This document shows, one piece after another, positions 1-9,839 of a stretch of DNA of 64,000 nucleotides. Location: assembly GCA_028023455.1 (NCBI GenBank), contig JAQFVV010013383.1, forward strand, positions 1 to 64,000, read 5' to 3'. Under the pieces are notes generated by a model. The model searched no databases, was not told the origin of the DNA, and worked only from the letters and a program-made list of their open reading frames with translations. Numbering within the stretch: the stretch's first letter is position 1; every line of letters starts with the position of its first letter. Origin of the DNA: Epiperipatus broadwayi (taxonomy: Eukaryota; Onychophora; Udeonychophora; Euonychophora; Peripatidae). Both the position numbers and the translations under genes were made by a program.

Positions 1-599
1 TATATATATATTGCCAATTAATTTGTTAATGTTTTTAAATTGGTAATCTTAAAATTATTTTTGTTTCTATTCTCTGTTAAAAAATGATCCAGATTTTATT
101 AAGTACAATAAATATTCATACATGTAATTAAATAATTATATAAAAAAGTTTTAAATTTATAATAAAAAGTGAGGCTTATAAAATAATGTTAAAAATTTCA
201 ATATTATATTTATTAATGCTAACTTGTGTATTTTATAAATAGATGATGTTTATATATTTGCTTACTTCTTAGTATTTTACATTTATTGTTAATTATTTTG
301 ATGCCTTAAAGTATGCATACAATATAATATAAATTAGTAATTTGTTCAATAAATATATATAATACACATAGTAAACATTAAAAGCATAAAGCTAAACTAG
401 TGAATAAATAATTAAAATTACCCCAAATTCACAACTCAATCAGACTAACCCCAAAATATAAACTCTAATCTATGGAATGAATGGTTTCACTGCTACAGGC
501 AAATTTCTCAAGTGTAAAGAACTACAAAATAACAACATATTTAAACTAAGCATTAAACACAATTCCACTTACCTACCATACACCCTTAATATTAAAAGA

Positions 600-935
600 A
601 CTTTTAAATAAGTTAATTGCTTTAGAATCATAAATTTTTAATAATAAAAATTCTTTAATTCTTCTTTTATTTCATTTCTCTCAAATAAGACAACCTTAGC
701 TTCATCAAAGTTAATAGTATGGCCTATATCTTTTTCATGGATATATAAAGCAGAACTAAGATATTTATTTCTAACTCTACTTTTATGTACCTTTCTTCTT
801 TCATTTAAGCTCAAACTACTCTGACCTATATATACCTTCTTACAAAACAAGGGATAATATACACTACTCCAGGAATAATCTTTCTATCAAAAATTTTCTT
901 TCTATTATTTAAACAATATTTATTTGTATTATTTA
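600..935 (-). pseudogene. Penelope-like element GIY-YIG endonuclease remnant
   Basis: The minus strand reads a GVVYIIPC-like stretch, then, after a frameshift, CKKVYIGQSSLSLNERRKVH and a SALYIHEKDIGHTINFDEAK segment. YIG plus the downstream Arg/His and the SAL..H...GH..NF pattern match the GIY-YIG endonuclease that ends the ORF of Penelope-like retroelements (PLEs), where it nicks target DNA for reverse transcription. The intact part is 70 codons (638-850); a frameshift near 850-860 separates it from the N-terminal IPC strand. Its 3' flank (420-600) is repeated in inverted orientation at 1130-1320, so this is half of a head-to-head PLE pair. It is not functional. Confidence 0.8.
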
Positions 936-977
936 ATAAATTATTCAAAGTAATACCCCTTATACAAGCAATTTTAC

Positions 978-1320
978 ATGAAGACAAAAAATAATAATAT
1001 ATTTTTCTTTATCCCTTACATCACTACGAATATTGTACTATTAAATAAAATATTTTTAAATTTAAAAAAAAAAAAAATTAAAGAATCTTTATTATTAAAA
1101 AATTATGATTTGAAGCAATTAACTTATTTAAAAGTTCGTTCAATATTAAGGGTGTATGAGAGGTAAGTCAAATTGTGGGTAATGTTTAGTTTAAATGTGT
1201 TATTTTGTAGTTCTTTACACGTAAAAAGTCTGCTTGTAACAATGAAACCATCGATAATGTTTTAGAATTTATTTTCCTGACTAATCTGTTTGAGTTGTGA
1301 ATTTCAGGTAATTTTGAACA
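978..1320 (+). pseudogene. Inverted second Penelope-like 3' remnant
   Basis: The plus strand from 1070 onward mirrors the minus-strand sequence from about 660 down to 420. Shared strings include attaacttatttaaaagtt and aatattaagggtgtatg, followed by the same 3' untranslated part containing ttgtagttctttacac and gagttgtgaattt. The GIY-YIG part is missing here; upstream only a short lysine-rich open stretch with IPYI (978-1075) remains, possibly the end of the reverse transcriptase. With 600-935 it forms an inverted pair of the same PLE tail. Confidence 0.7.
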
Positions 1321-1483
1321 TAAATAGTATATGCTTTTTAAGTGTCTGACTTTATATATATATATGTGTGTGTGTTGAATAAATTTTATAGCATTAAGTA
1401 CTACTATAAATGTATAGTATCCACAGAAAACGTGGGAATCAAAATAATAGACACAATGTTCCCAGTATATATATATATATTAA

Positions 1484-1565
1484 AGCAGTCAACACTTAAA
1501 CAATACCAATATTAAGAACAATCAACAATCTCAATCTGTTGTCAAGGCAACCTGTTACAATCAAT
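1484..1565 (-). repeat. Family Z dispersed repeat (short copy)
   Basis: Its reverse complement matches 41425-41510: both contain ggttg(c/t)cttgacaacagatt, then a run ending aagtgttgact. The family also builds the foldback at 9165-9830. Confidence 0.65.
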
Positions 1566-2822
1566 AAAGGTATGTGACTGTCATGAAAGACAAACACAAT
1601 CATACTACAACTAACAAGGTTTAAATTTCTGTAACATGGTTTATTAAATTGTTTCAATTTAGCTTTGGGCAGAGAATTTTTATTAATAGAAGATACTTTT
1701 AATTAAAAAATATACATAGTATATTTGAAAAAAAATGTTGTTTCTCACAGAATACATTGAAATATGAAAAGAAGAGAGATAATTCAGCTTTACTTCTTTT
1801 TTTTGTTTGTTACAACTTGGCATAAACAAATTAATACCCTTTTTTAAAACTTCAAAACATTTCTCATTAATTTATTACATTTTTAAAAAGTAATATTAAG
1901 ATGCAGAGATTTTGTTTTTTTAATGTGAGGTAAAAGACACACAAATATGCATATTTATTTTAAATCAATAATGTAAAAATGTTTTTTTTAAAAATTCCTT
2001 ATTTTATCTTTCCAAAAGATGTTTCATATAAATAATATAAATTAGGTCTAAATAGCAATTAACAAACATACCCAATTTTTTTTAAAATTAGTAATGAATA
2101 TTATTCTCAAAAAAAGTACTCAAGGAAAAGAGTGATAAACATATTATATATACTGTATGCATCTAATTTATTTTAATATAATTCTAAAACAATAATTTTC
2201 TTTTTTTTTCTTGAAATTTTTTTTAAAATTCAGGACCTGTTTTTAAAAAATAATTATTCATAGGTAATTTAATATTCTAATTTAATAAATATTTTATAAC
2301 GCTATATAAACAAATTATAATTTTAGAGGTAGCTGAGATAATTTAACCTGTTGTCTTATGAATTTTCTTATTGGCCAGATTGAGTAAAAATTTGAGTTAT
2401 TTGATTCATTAAATATGGTCTAGCCAGCTTCCTTTCTGAAATATATTAATATATAATAATCAAAATTGTTTTAATTTATCTTCTAAAAATTGAATTATTT
2501 TACATTCAATTTGATTAAATGTAACAAAAAATGTAAAATAATGTTAATAACTGAAGAAAAACATATGAAAAATAAAAAGAAATTATATTTCAAGCAATCA
2601 TTATGTAAAAACACCGGTGATTTCTTGTGACTTAGAAATTACAATAACTGTTTATTTACTTCTGCTGTTTTTTCTTCATCTAAAATTAAGTACTTTAAAT
2701 AAAAATCTAAATGTAGCCACTTTATTAGTCAATATAGTGTAAAAAGAAATCATAAAATCCATAAATATTTATGAAAAATAATAGCATTTTTCTAGCTATC
2801 ACCGAATATCATTGATATGCAA

Positions 2823-3211
2823 ATAGCAGTCAACGTTATTCACTTGTCTTGAATAGTGGTCAAACACTATTCTCTTTCCCTTGATTATTTTTCTTGTAAA
2901 ATCTAAAAAATTTAGAATCAAACTTTATATTTAAGTAAATTAATGTAAAAACTTAATTATGAATGTAAAAAATTTTGAGAAGTATATTTATTTACATTCA
3001 AAATTTAATATGAAAGCAATAGCAGTCAATGTTATTCACTTGCTTAGAATAGCAGTTCAGTGCTATTCACTTATCCCGGATTATTCTTCTTGTAAAATTT
3101 AAAATTTTTTGAATCAAACTTTATATTTAGGTAAATTAATATAAAAACTTAATTATGAATGCAAAAAATTACGAGAAATGTATTTATGTTCAAAATCTAT
3201 TATGAAAGCAT
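2823..3211 (+). repeat. Two-copy tandem repeat, period about 196 bp
   Basis: The unit beginning atagcagtcaacgttattca (2823) recurs diverged from 3019. Both copies share cttgtaaaat, gaatcaaactttatattta and aaacttaattatgaatg. No coding content is evident. Confidence 0.8.
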
Positions 3212-3439
3212 AAAACATTTTGATTTGATTTCTGACTTTGACAGTTAGAACTGCCTGGAGAACAATAACCAAAATTAACAATAAGTGCTTTGTGGCACTT
3301 TATAAGGGAAAAGAGACAGGACTATATATAATAGACCACAATTTGCAAAATTTAAATACCGATAAAGCTATGCATTTACAATAAAATAAGCATAAAATGG
3401 TGAAAATTAGACCAAAAATGGCATAAAATTTTTCTGTTT

Positions 3440-3537
3440 TCCAGTTTGAAATCCTGAAAAAAAAAACCCATAGTCACCCTCAGATACACGTTCACCAAAA
3501 AAGTTGCCCCCAATGTCTAAAAGTTTGGCCACCCCTG
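3440..3537 (-). mobile_element. hAT-like transposon terminal fragment
   Basis: The right end reads ttggccacccctg (3525-3537), the reverse complement of a CAGGGGTGGCCAA hAT terminus, followed by an AT octamer that could be a target duplication. The other terminus was not located, so the left limit is arbitrary. Confidence 0.45.
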
Positions 3538-4679
3538 ATATATATCAAACTGTGGTAATTTTGTTAAATATTTTTTCAGCTTATATAAACTATTATTACT
3601 AACACATTATTTCCAATTTCAAAAGTGTAAAAAAAGAAGATAAAAAAATCAATAAATGTGGAATGGCAAAACAAGATTTCTAAAGATGTCTTTAACATAC
3701 TGAACTTCTTCAGGAAGAAAGTACTTATTACAAATTTTAACTGTTTTTGACAAAGAATTAAAACTAAAATCATTAACAGAGTATCTCAACCTAGTACTAA
3801 ACATTGGATAAATAAAATCAATCTACAACATTAAAAAATAATGGTTTCTTGCTTGAAATTCATAGAACGTGTGAGTACTGGAAATAACAGAGCAAGAAAT
3901 GTGATCATGGATTATAAAGTCCAGAATCGACTACTCTATTACTACTTTAATGCATACAACGCAATGCATTTCATTTGAATTATGAAATAAGAATAAACAT
4001 TGAATTACAAAATAAGAATAAACAGTCAAAGAGAGATGGAAAAACCAGTGACTCCTACCAAAAGTCTAAAAAGCTTGAACAATCTTAGAAGCTATAGTAT
4101 CTATATTTTATTCATTGCTGATATTGTGATTTTTAAAGTTACTATAATTATTTTTTGTACATGTAAAGGTAAAGAATCTTTCAAATCATTCATTATAAAA
4201 CAAATGCTTCTCCAAAAGTCTTATCTTAGACAATCATTATGGAGGACCATGGAATAAATGAACAATTTAGTCATTATAAAGATTTTCTATATCTTATCAT
4301 ATATCTCAGTCTAAATATTTTTATGTAATTAATATATGCACAAAAATAATACAATTTAATGCTTACCAAAATCATCAAAATAAGTATTAGCCTATGTGAT
4401 TTTTTATAACCATCTACTGAAAACAAATCTATAAATTCCCAATAAAATTTCTTCTCCGTTTCTTGAATCAATCTCATTTCCTTATATGCTATAATCATAT
4501 TCAGACTATTTTTTATAAAAATTTCATAAGCACTATAGAGTACACAAATGTAGACAAAACACATAATATGTAAATAATTGTATGACTTATCAAATAAGTA
4601 AACACTGAAAATACAGCCCAATTCATGGAACATACAAGACCGAATACATCACTAAGATAATTAACAAACTAGATTCCCA

Positions 4680-4776
4680 AAGAGTCATTTAAATGAACCT
4701 GTAACTAATGCCCACTTTTAATTGGCATTAATACAATAAAAGGTGGGCATTATTTATAAGTTCATTTAAATGACTT
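4680..4776. repeat. Near-perfect hairpin (MITE-like)
   Basis: The arms agtcatttaaatgaac...aatgcccac (from 4684) and gtgggcatt...gttcatttaaatgact (to 4774) are inverted copies of roughly 40 bp around a short centre. The element is flanked on the right by a poly-T run. No coding capacity. Confidence 0.75.
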
Positions 4777-4917
4777 TTTTTTTTTTTGAAATACAGCTTA
4801 TGAATTATTTTAGCAATATGTTCAGACATTTATTCTATGACATTTCAAAAATTAAAAAAACAAACAAACTAATAAACAACTAATACTTTCATTTTAAATA
4901 TAAATCTTACTTAAGTA

Positions 4918-5215
4918 CCGGGATTTGAACTTAGGATTTTCAGTCTATATTCATCTTCCACTTTATCTCAACCAACCAATATACATGACCCCATACATGT
5001 GAAAAAATAAATGATCCCCAATATATATATATATATATATTTGTATATATGTGTGGAAGATTATGATCTGGACCAACTGATGAGTCCTGGTTCTGCATGA
5101 AATATGTATATTGGGAATCATTTATATTTTTTCACCTGTATAATCATGTGTATCAATTGTTTGAGATGGAGTGGAGGATAAATATAGACTGAAAATCCTA
5201 AGTTCAAATCCCTCT
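4918..5215. repeat. Foldback element, hammerhead family W
   Basis: Left arm (4918-5020) and right arm (5110-5215) are inverted copies: gggatttgaacttaggattt against aaatcctaagttcaaatccc, and aataaatgatccccaatat against atattgggaatcatttat. The plus-oriented half carries a hammerhead core just left of the right arm (5073-5114), and a tRNA-like stretch (GACTGAAAATCC...AGTTCAAATCC) at its outer end. Related copies are at 17645-17815 and 53525-54075. It lies 57 bp from the NDST exon, inside the downstream intron. Confidence 0.8.
5073..5114 (+). ncRNA. Type I hammerhead ribozyme motif (family W)
   Basis: In order: stem I strand CCAA, core CTGATGA (5077-5083), stem-loop II 5084-5098, GAA (5099-5101), stem III ATAT/GTAT without a real loop (5102-5109), cleavage nucleotide A (5110), and TTGG (5111-5114) closing stem I. 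All conserved core positions are present. Stem II is weakened by a C-C mismatch compared with the copies at 53.6 and 53.9 kb, so activity may be reduced. Confidence 0.7.
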
Positions 5216-5271
5216 AGTTACTGTAGTAAACATTCGGTATACTGCATTAATAGGTTAATTGCAAATCTTAC

Positions 5272-5368
5272 CTGTTTTTTGAGGACCAATAACCAAAAAA
5301 CGAGGAAGACGATCACATGTTTTATTTTGTGACCAAATCGCAAGATGTCGTTTGTCATGACAAGGATT
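5272..5368 (-). CDS. NDST exon with sulfotransferase PAPS-binding loop
   Basis: This 97-nt exon starts phase 0 after TTTTTTACAG and ends phase 1 before GTAAGATTT (minus strand). It encodes [20 protein letters not shown], then [13 protein letters not shown]. The GPQKTG element is the 5'-phosphosulfate-binding loop of heparan N-sulfotransferases. Its lysine corresponds to the catalytic Lys614 of human NDST1 (family knowledge). The two cysteines and the KTCDR-x-P spacing match the family. The next residues, TTALY in animal NDSTs, must come from an exon left of position 1, since nothing matching was found in 1-5270. No stop or frameshift is seen. Together with 48976-49158 it gives 93 contiguous residues of the protein, counting the split last Gly codon. 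Confidence 0.95.
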
Positions 5369-5512
5369 CTGTAAAAAATAGTAGAATTTGCATTTAATTA
5401 AATAGTTGCATTTGTTAGTATGCAGACAGATAGTTACACACACATATATATATATATTTGAAAAGAAACAATGTAAATGAAAAAGTATTAATCTACATCT
5501 AAAGTAAATGAA

Positions 5513-5679
5513 AAGTTTGGTACTAGTATCAATGACCAAAAATGTTGCTGGATGGCGCTGGTGCTAATGAAAAACACTGAAATATAACATTACCTGGCTG
5601 TGATCTTTTACCAAGTAACAGACCTTTTTTAAGAAGCATAACGACAATAACCAAGTGATAGATACTAGTACCAAAGTTT
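5513..5679. mobile_element. Short inverted-terminal-repeat element (MITE-like)
   Basis: The ends carry tttggtactagtatc (5516-5530) and its inverted copy gatactagtaccaaa (5661-5675), enclosing about 130 bp with no coding capacity. The superfamily is not identified. Confidence 0.5.
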
Positions 5680-5719
5680 TTTTAAGTAAGATGAAAACAT
5701 TAAATATATACTGAAAATA

Positions 5720-6590
5720 GTTATATTTGTAATAATTGAAATAATGCTACTTTTAAGCAAATTACATAATATTTATACAATATTGTTATTAATTTAAACT
5801 CATTATATTTATAGTAATAAATGAATAGCTAATCATTCAAACATAAAAAGTACAAAATTAATCTACAATTTGTCCAATCAACATATAACCATTGCTTTTG
5901 GCACTAAGTATTTCTAATTCCTCAGATTCCAACATCTAATCCTGAAAACTCAAGAAACAAATGCTGAAATTTATATATATATTCTTATATTTAATTTTTA
6001 AAAAGCTTTCTGATCATAGCATGAAATATTTAGAGGATGACTAGTGTAAGACATTCCATTTACTTACTAAATACAGGAAGTCCTCTCGTCACCTTTCATA
6101 ATTCTACTTTCTACATTTTTGCTTTTTATATGAAAGCAACAGAAAAAGACACAGCATGTTACAGAACTTTTTATCAAAAAAAGAAAAAGAAGAGTGCAAT
6201 TCAAGTAATTTTTGATAAATTTATAAAGAAAACACCAGATCAATAAAGTGATATTTATGTATATGCTAATACATCTCATTTAAAATAAATATTTTAAAAA
6301 CACTTTATGAGTTTTTTTTTATATATATTGCTCTAGTGTACATTTCAACTTTCCTACATGTTTCAGGAACTAATTAGGTACAAAAGTCGAGAATCGTTTG
6401 TATTTTATTTCCATCTACTATAAATATTAGTTACATACAATATTGGAATTATATTCTTAGATGTTGGCCAAAAAAATGGCAATTAAATTTAATTATAGGG
6501 TTTTTGGAAATTCATTATTATAAAATGTTAAATATATTTTAACATTTTAATTCTGTGCAACCACAATTAATTATTATTTTTTCATATGTC
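5720..6590. other. AT-rich intron, nothing recognised
   Basis: Short overlapping open frames occur on both strands around 6040-6280 but they carry no family signature. Confidence 0.6.
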
Positions 6591-6593
6591 AAA

Positions 6594-6665
6594 TGCGGTG
6601 ACCGGGAAGCGAAACCGGGCCTGTTGCTTGAAAGGCAGCTATGCTAACCACTAGGCCATCAACGT
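6594..6665 (-). repeat. tRNA-like repeat unit (tRNA-Gly-derived family)
   Basis: The minus strand has an A-box (TGGCCTAGTGGTTAGCAT), an anticodon arm with loop CTTTCAA (TTC) and a B-box GGTTTCGCTTCC. The 5' flank GTCAAAC and the 3' flank TTTGACATATG are inverted with respect to each other. It resembles tRNA-Gly (TCC) but the D-stem cannot pair. Three other units occur at 13562, 46081 and 46395. It is more likely a tRNA-derived repeat than a working tRNA gene. Confidence 0.65.
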
Positions 6666-7084
6666 TTGACTTAATTACTTTAAACATAAAAATATTTACT
6701 TGTGTACAAATACAAGGAGATCAAAATCCTTAATAGATAAAAAGTTAAATCACTTCATTAATTGAGTGTAGTAGAAAACAGAGTTTATAATTATGCCATA
6801 TAAATGAAAGAATGAAGTTAAAATTTTACAGTTAAAGTGATTGAGAATAAAATTATTTTATTTAGTAGAGAAATGTGTTTTAAAGTTATATATAAAATAT
6901 GTAAATAAGTTTGGCTGGCAGGAGGCGATTTTTCGACTAAGTTCAAAAAAATTTCAAGAGTGCCAAAATCATAATAGTAAAGCTAAAAAAAAAAAAAAAA
7001 GAAAAGAAGAAAACCAAGAGAAATGTAATATTTTGAAATTAACAAAAATAAATCTAAGTAGATATTAAAACCATTTCATTTTTC

Positions 7085-7470
7085 TTTTAATTGCAATCAT
7101 CATCATCGTCAACCATTATTAATCCACTGCAGGATAAAGGTCTCTCCAAGTTCAATCTATCTTCTCTGCTCTCTAGCCTCTCTTCTCCACATCAAACCTG
7201 CACACTTTCTTATTTCATCCATCTCAAATGTGGTCTCTTTCTGGGTCTTTTAAAATCTTTTGGAATCCAGTTTAAGATTTCAATTGTCCATCTATTATCA
7301 TCATTTCTAGCAATATGTTCAGCCAAACCCCACTTCAGTCTTTTAATTCTTTCAACGATATCAGTAACAGCGGTTTGTTATCTCATATATTGCGTTTTCG
7401 ATCTCTTCTTAGTACCCCTAACATGCATCTCTCCATACTTTTTTGAGTGGTCTGAAGTCTCTGTATAGCT
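7085..7470 (-). pseudogene. RTE-type LINE 3' end
   Basis: The minus strand encodes a decayed C-terminus with LKWGLAEHIAR, DNRWTIEILNWIP and KRPRKRPH-LRWM, the segment after the reverse transcriptase in RTE-clade LINEs. It ends in a short (GAT)n tail, as expected for RTE 3' ends. Copies of the same family are at 19432-21600, 42010-42480 and 56565-56870. Frameshifts make it non-functional; only the 3' few hundred bases are present, the usual 5' truncation. Confidence 0.8.
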
Positions 7471-7865
7471 CTTCTATTAAAAAAAATGAAAAAGGATTAA
7501 ACATCTGCAAAACATTTTGCAGATGTTTACAGTTTTTCATTTTTTATATTAAATATTATCTTTTTAAAAGTCACTTCCTCTTTTCACTTTTCACATCGCC
7601 TTTATGAAATTATTTGAAGAAATTTTCTAGACAACCAAAACTGTCAGACTAAATAAAAGCATTGTAAAAAAATGAAAACAAGAGCTTTTTTAAAAAAATG
7701 TAATACTTCCTTCGAATTTGATGAGGTTAGTTTATTACTACAAACATTTTTAGACAGATTATACTAAAATTCATATCAGGATAATATTTTTAGTGTAGTA
7801 TATATCAGAGGCTATGTAATTAAAATAATTTATCAGTAAATATTCCTGGATTTAGCAAATTAATT

Positions 7866-7876
7866 GGGGGGGGGGG
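7866..7876 (+). repeat. Poly-G run
   Basis: Eleven consecutive G in an otherwise AT-rich region. Similar homopolymers occur at 42709-42721 (C13), 45227-45238 (G12) and 47924-47935 (C12). Confidence 0.9.
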
Positions 7877-8358
7877 ATAATGGTAAAACATGGCTTTAGA
7901 AATTAAACTTAGCAAAACACCCAGTTATCAATCGATAAATGGATAGTTAGCAAAAATAAAAAATATTTATCTGAATAAGATTTCAAATTTGATTCAAGTT
8001 TGTCTGCTAATTATTTAAACATGGTAGATACTCATAACTAATATATACCAAAAAAAATTTCTTGGTTCAAAAATGCTAATAAAATAATAAGTTATACAGA
8101 GTTTATTCTACAAAGTAGTTCTAAATTTAACGAGCTAAAAAAAAGATGATGAGAAGTGTAGGTCCTACAGTAAACTAATAACCATATGATTAAACCTTAT
8201 GAAGATAATGTGATGTTCATGCATACAAAAAATAATAAGCTATGACAGTTCTTGATGTGACAGCAAAAAAAAACAAACACTCATTCTAGAAATAATATGA
8301 AAGGGTTTAAGAATGATCTGGGATCTGTATACATAACCATCCAAGCCAAAAATACGTA

Positions 8359-8691
8359 TTAAAACAGGCAAAACTCTCTATACTTATTACCACTCAGTGT
8401 AAGCCAGAGTAATCAATGGATTCCAGAAGGCTTGTGCATAAAATCCCCATCTAGTGCATACAAATCCAATATCCCCAGACTAGTCTCTGGCTTGTGGCCT
8501 TTGTCAGTGAGGAGACTCGGACCTGAGAGCACTGCACCTAGATCTTAGGATCTAATGCAACCCTCCGGCAGCCAGCCACATTTTATCTTTACTTAACTAC
8601 AAAACTATCAGTCTTAAATTGAAAACACTGCATATTTTCAATCCAAGCTCATAATCCAGCATAAGAAATGGTGATCATGTGATGTTTATTG
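8359..8691 (-). mobile_element. Complete short retroposed element, hammerhead family X
   Basis: The element is bounded by a perfect 14-bp target duplication, gccaaaaatacgta at 8345-8358 and 8692-8705. In minus-strand sense it starts CCAATAAACATCACATGATC and ends GAGTTTTGCCTGTTTTA, with no poly-A tail. It encodes no protein. The central hammerhead region is decayed here (CTGACAA instead of CTGATGA, GAG instead of GAA), but relatives at 22198 and 23925 keep the core. The long precise duplication and variable internal length point to retroposition. Confidence 0.85.
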
Positions 8692-9164
8692 GCCAAAAAT
8701 ACGTAAATGTGTGCACGTACGTGAATACACACACATACATCATTTGCTATATCATAAAAAACAACAGCTTTACTGAATTCAATATATTAAAGGGAATTAA
8801 TATTTAATTAAAGATCTTATATTTCAAATATCTTTGGAAAGAAATATGTACTTTTTTTCAGCTAAAAATAATTAAATATATTAAATAACACATTTCAAAT
8901 CGGAAGTAAACTCGTGAGTCAGAAATAAATGAACAAAAATGGATTAAAACTTAGAAACATGACACTAATTGACTAAGATACCAAATAATGAAAAATTACA
9001 TAAGAATAAAAAATATTTACTGCTTACTATCATCAATCAAATTGTAAACAAATACACGAATTTAAAAGTGAAAATACATTTTGTATGAAGTATTTGGTAA
9101 AAATATAATAAATTTTACAACTTTTTGTTGACGTTAAGACACGTCTATGTATATCTATATATAT

Positions 9165-9830
9165 TAACCATTAGAAACCACTAGTAATCACTTAAACATT
9201 CACAGTAAGGATAGTAATCAATATTTCTCACTGCTGTCAAGGCAACCTTCTCACCTTTTAATAGCAAGAATGGAAATCCGTTCCTACTAATGGTCCATTG
9301 AATATATATGGACACTTAAAGATTGCAACTTGACTACAGAGTATGAAATATTGATACATTGAAGTTTAAATTAACCTCTTTAAACATGATATAAACATGT
9401 TGCCTTGTCAGCAGTGAGAATCCTTACTGTGAATATTCATGTGGTTACTAGTGTTTTCTAATGGTTACTAATTAACCCATTTAGCTTTAAGCATTATTTC
9501 ACTTATTATTTAAATAATACATGAGCAATTTAAAAGTATTGCAGTTTGTAATGTTATAATTGACTATTTATTAGTCTGCATTACAGTGACATTTTTATTT
9601 CATGTTTAAAGAGGTTTATTTAAACTTCATTGTATCAATATTTCATACTCTGTAGTCAAGTTGCAATCTTTAAGTGTCCATATATATTCAATGGACCATT
9701 AGTAAGATTGGATTTCCATTCTTGCTATTAAAAGGTGAGAAGGTTGCCTTGCCAGCAATGAGAAATATTGATTACTATCCTTACTGGGAATGTTTATGTG
9801 GTTTCTAATGGTTACTAATTATCCCATTTA
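9165..9830. repeat. Large foldback element, family Z
   Basis: The arm 9165-9390 is inverted at about 9600-9830, sharing long strings such as gtgtccatatatattcaatg and attgcaacttgactacagag (in opposite orientation). The spacer contains a third partial copy (9395-9480: ttgccttgtcagcagtgag ... ctaatggttactaatta). The unit is related to 41425-41575, which keeps a hammerhead-like core. Confidence 0.85.
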
Positions 9831-9839
9831 GCTTTAAGC

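Larger units (their letters stand above)
420..1320. repeat. Head-to-head Penelope-like inverted pair
   Basis: The outer 140-190 bp on each side (420-610 and 1130-1320) are inverted copies of the same PLE 3' tail, with about 500 bp of unequal coding remnant between them. Such inverted partial copies are a known outcome of PLE insertion. Confidence 0.7.
1..5271 (-). other. Partial NDST intron (downstream side)
   Basis: The GTAAGATTT donor follows the exon at 5272. No NDST exon matching the continuing sulfotransferase domain (TTALY...) was found to the window's left edge. Apart from the repeats listed separately, 1591-2820 and 3538-4680 are AT-rich with nothing recognisable. Confidence 0.7.

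Noticed and set aside
2823-3211. CRISPR-like or satellite array
   Set aside because: Only two diverged copies of about 196 bp, without short spacers; a simple tandem duplication in intron DNA.
4274-4633. 119-codon minus-strand open frame
   Set aside because: Rich in I, Y, F and L with no family motif; typical of AT-rich chance frames and not matching the next NDST exon.
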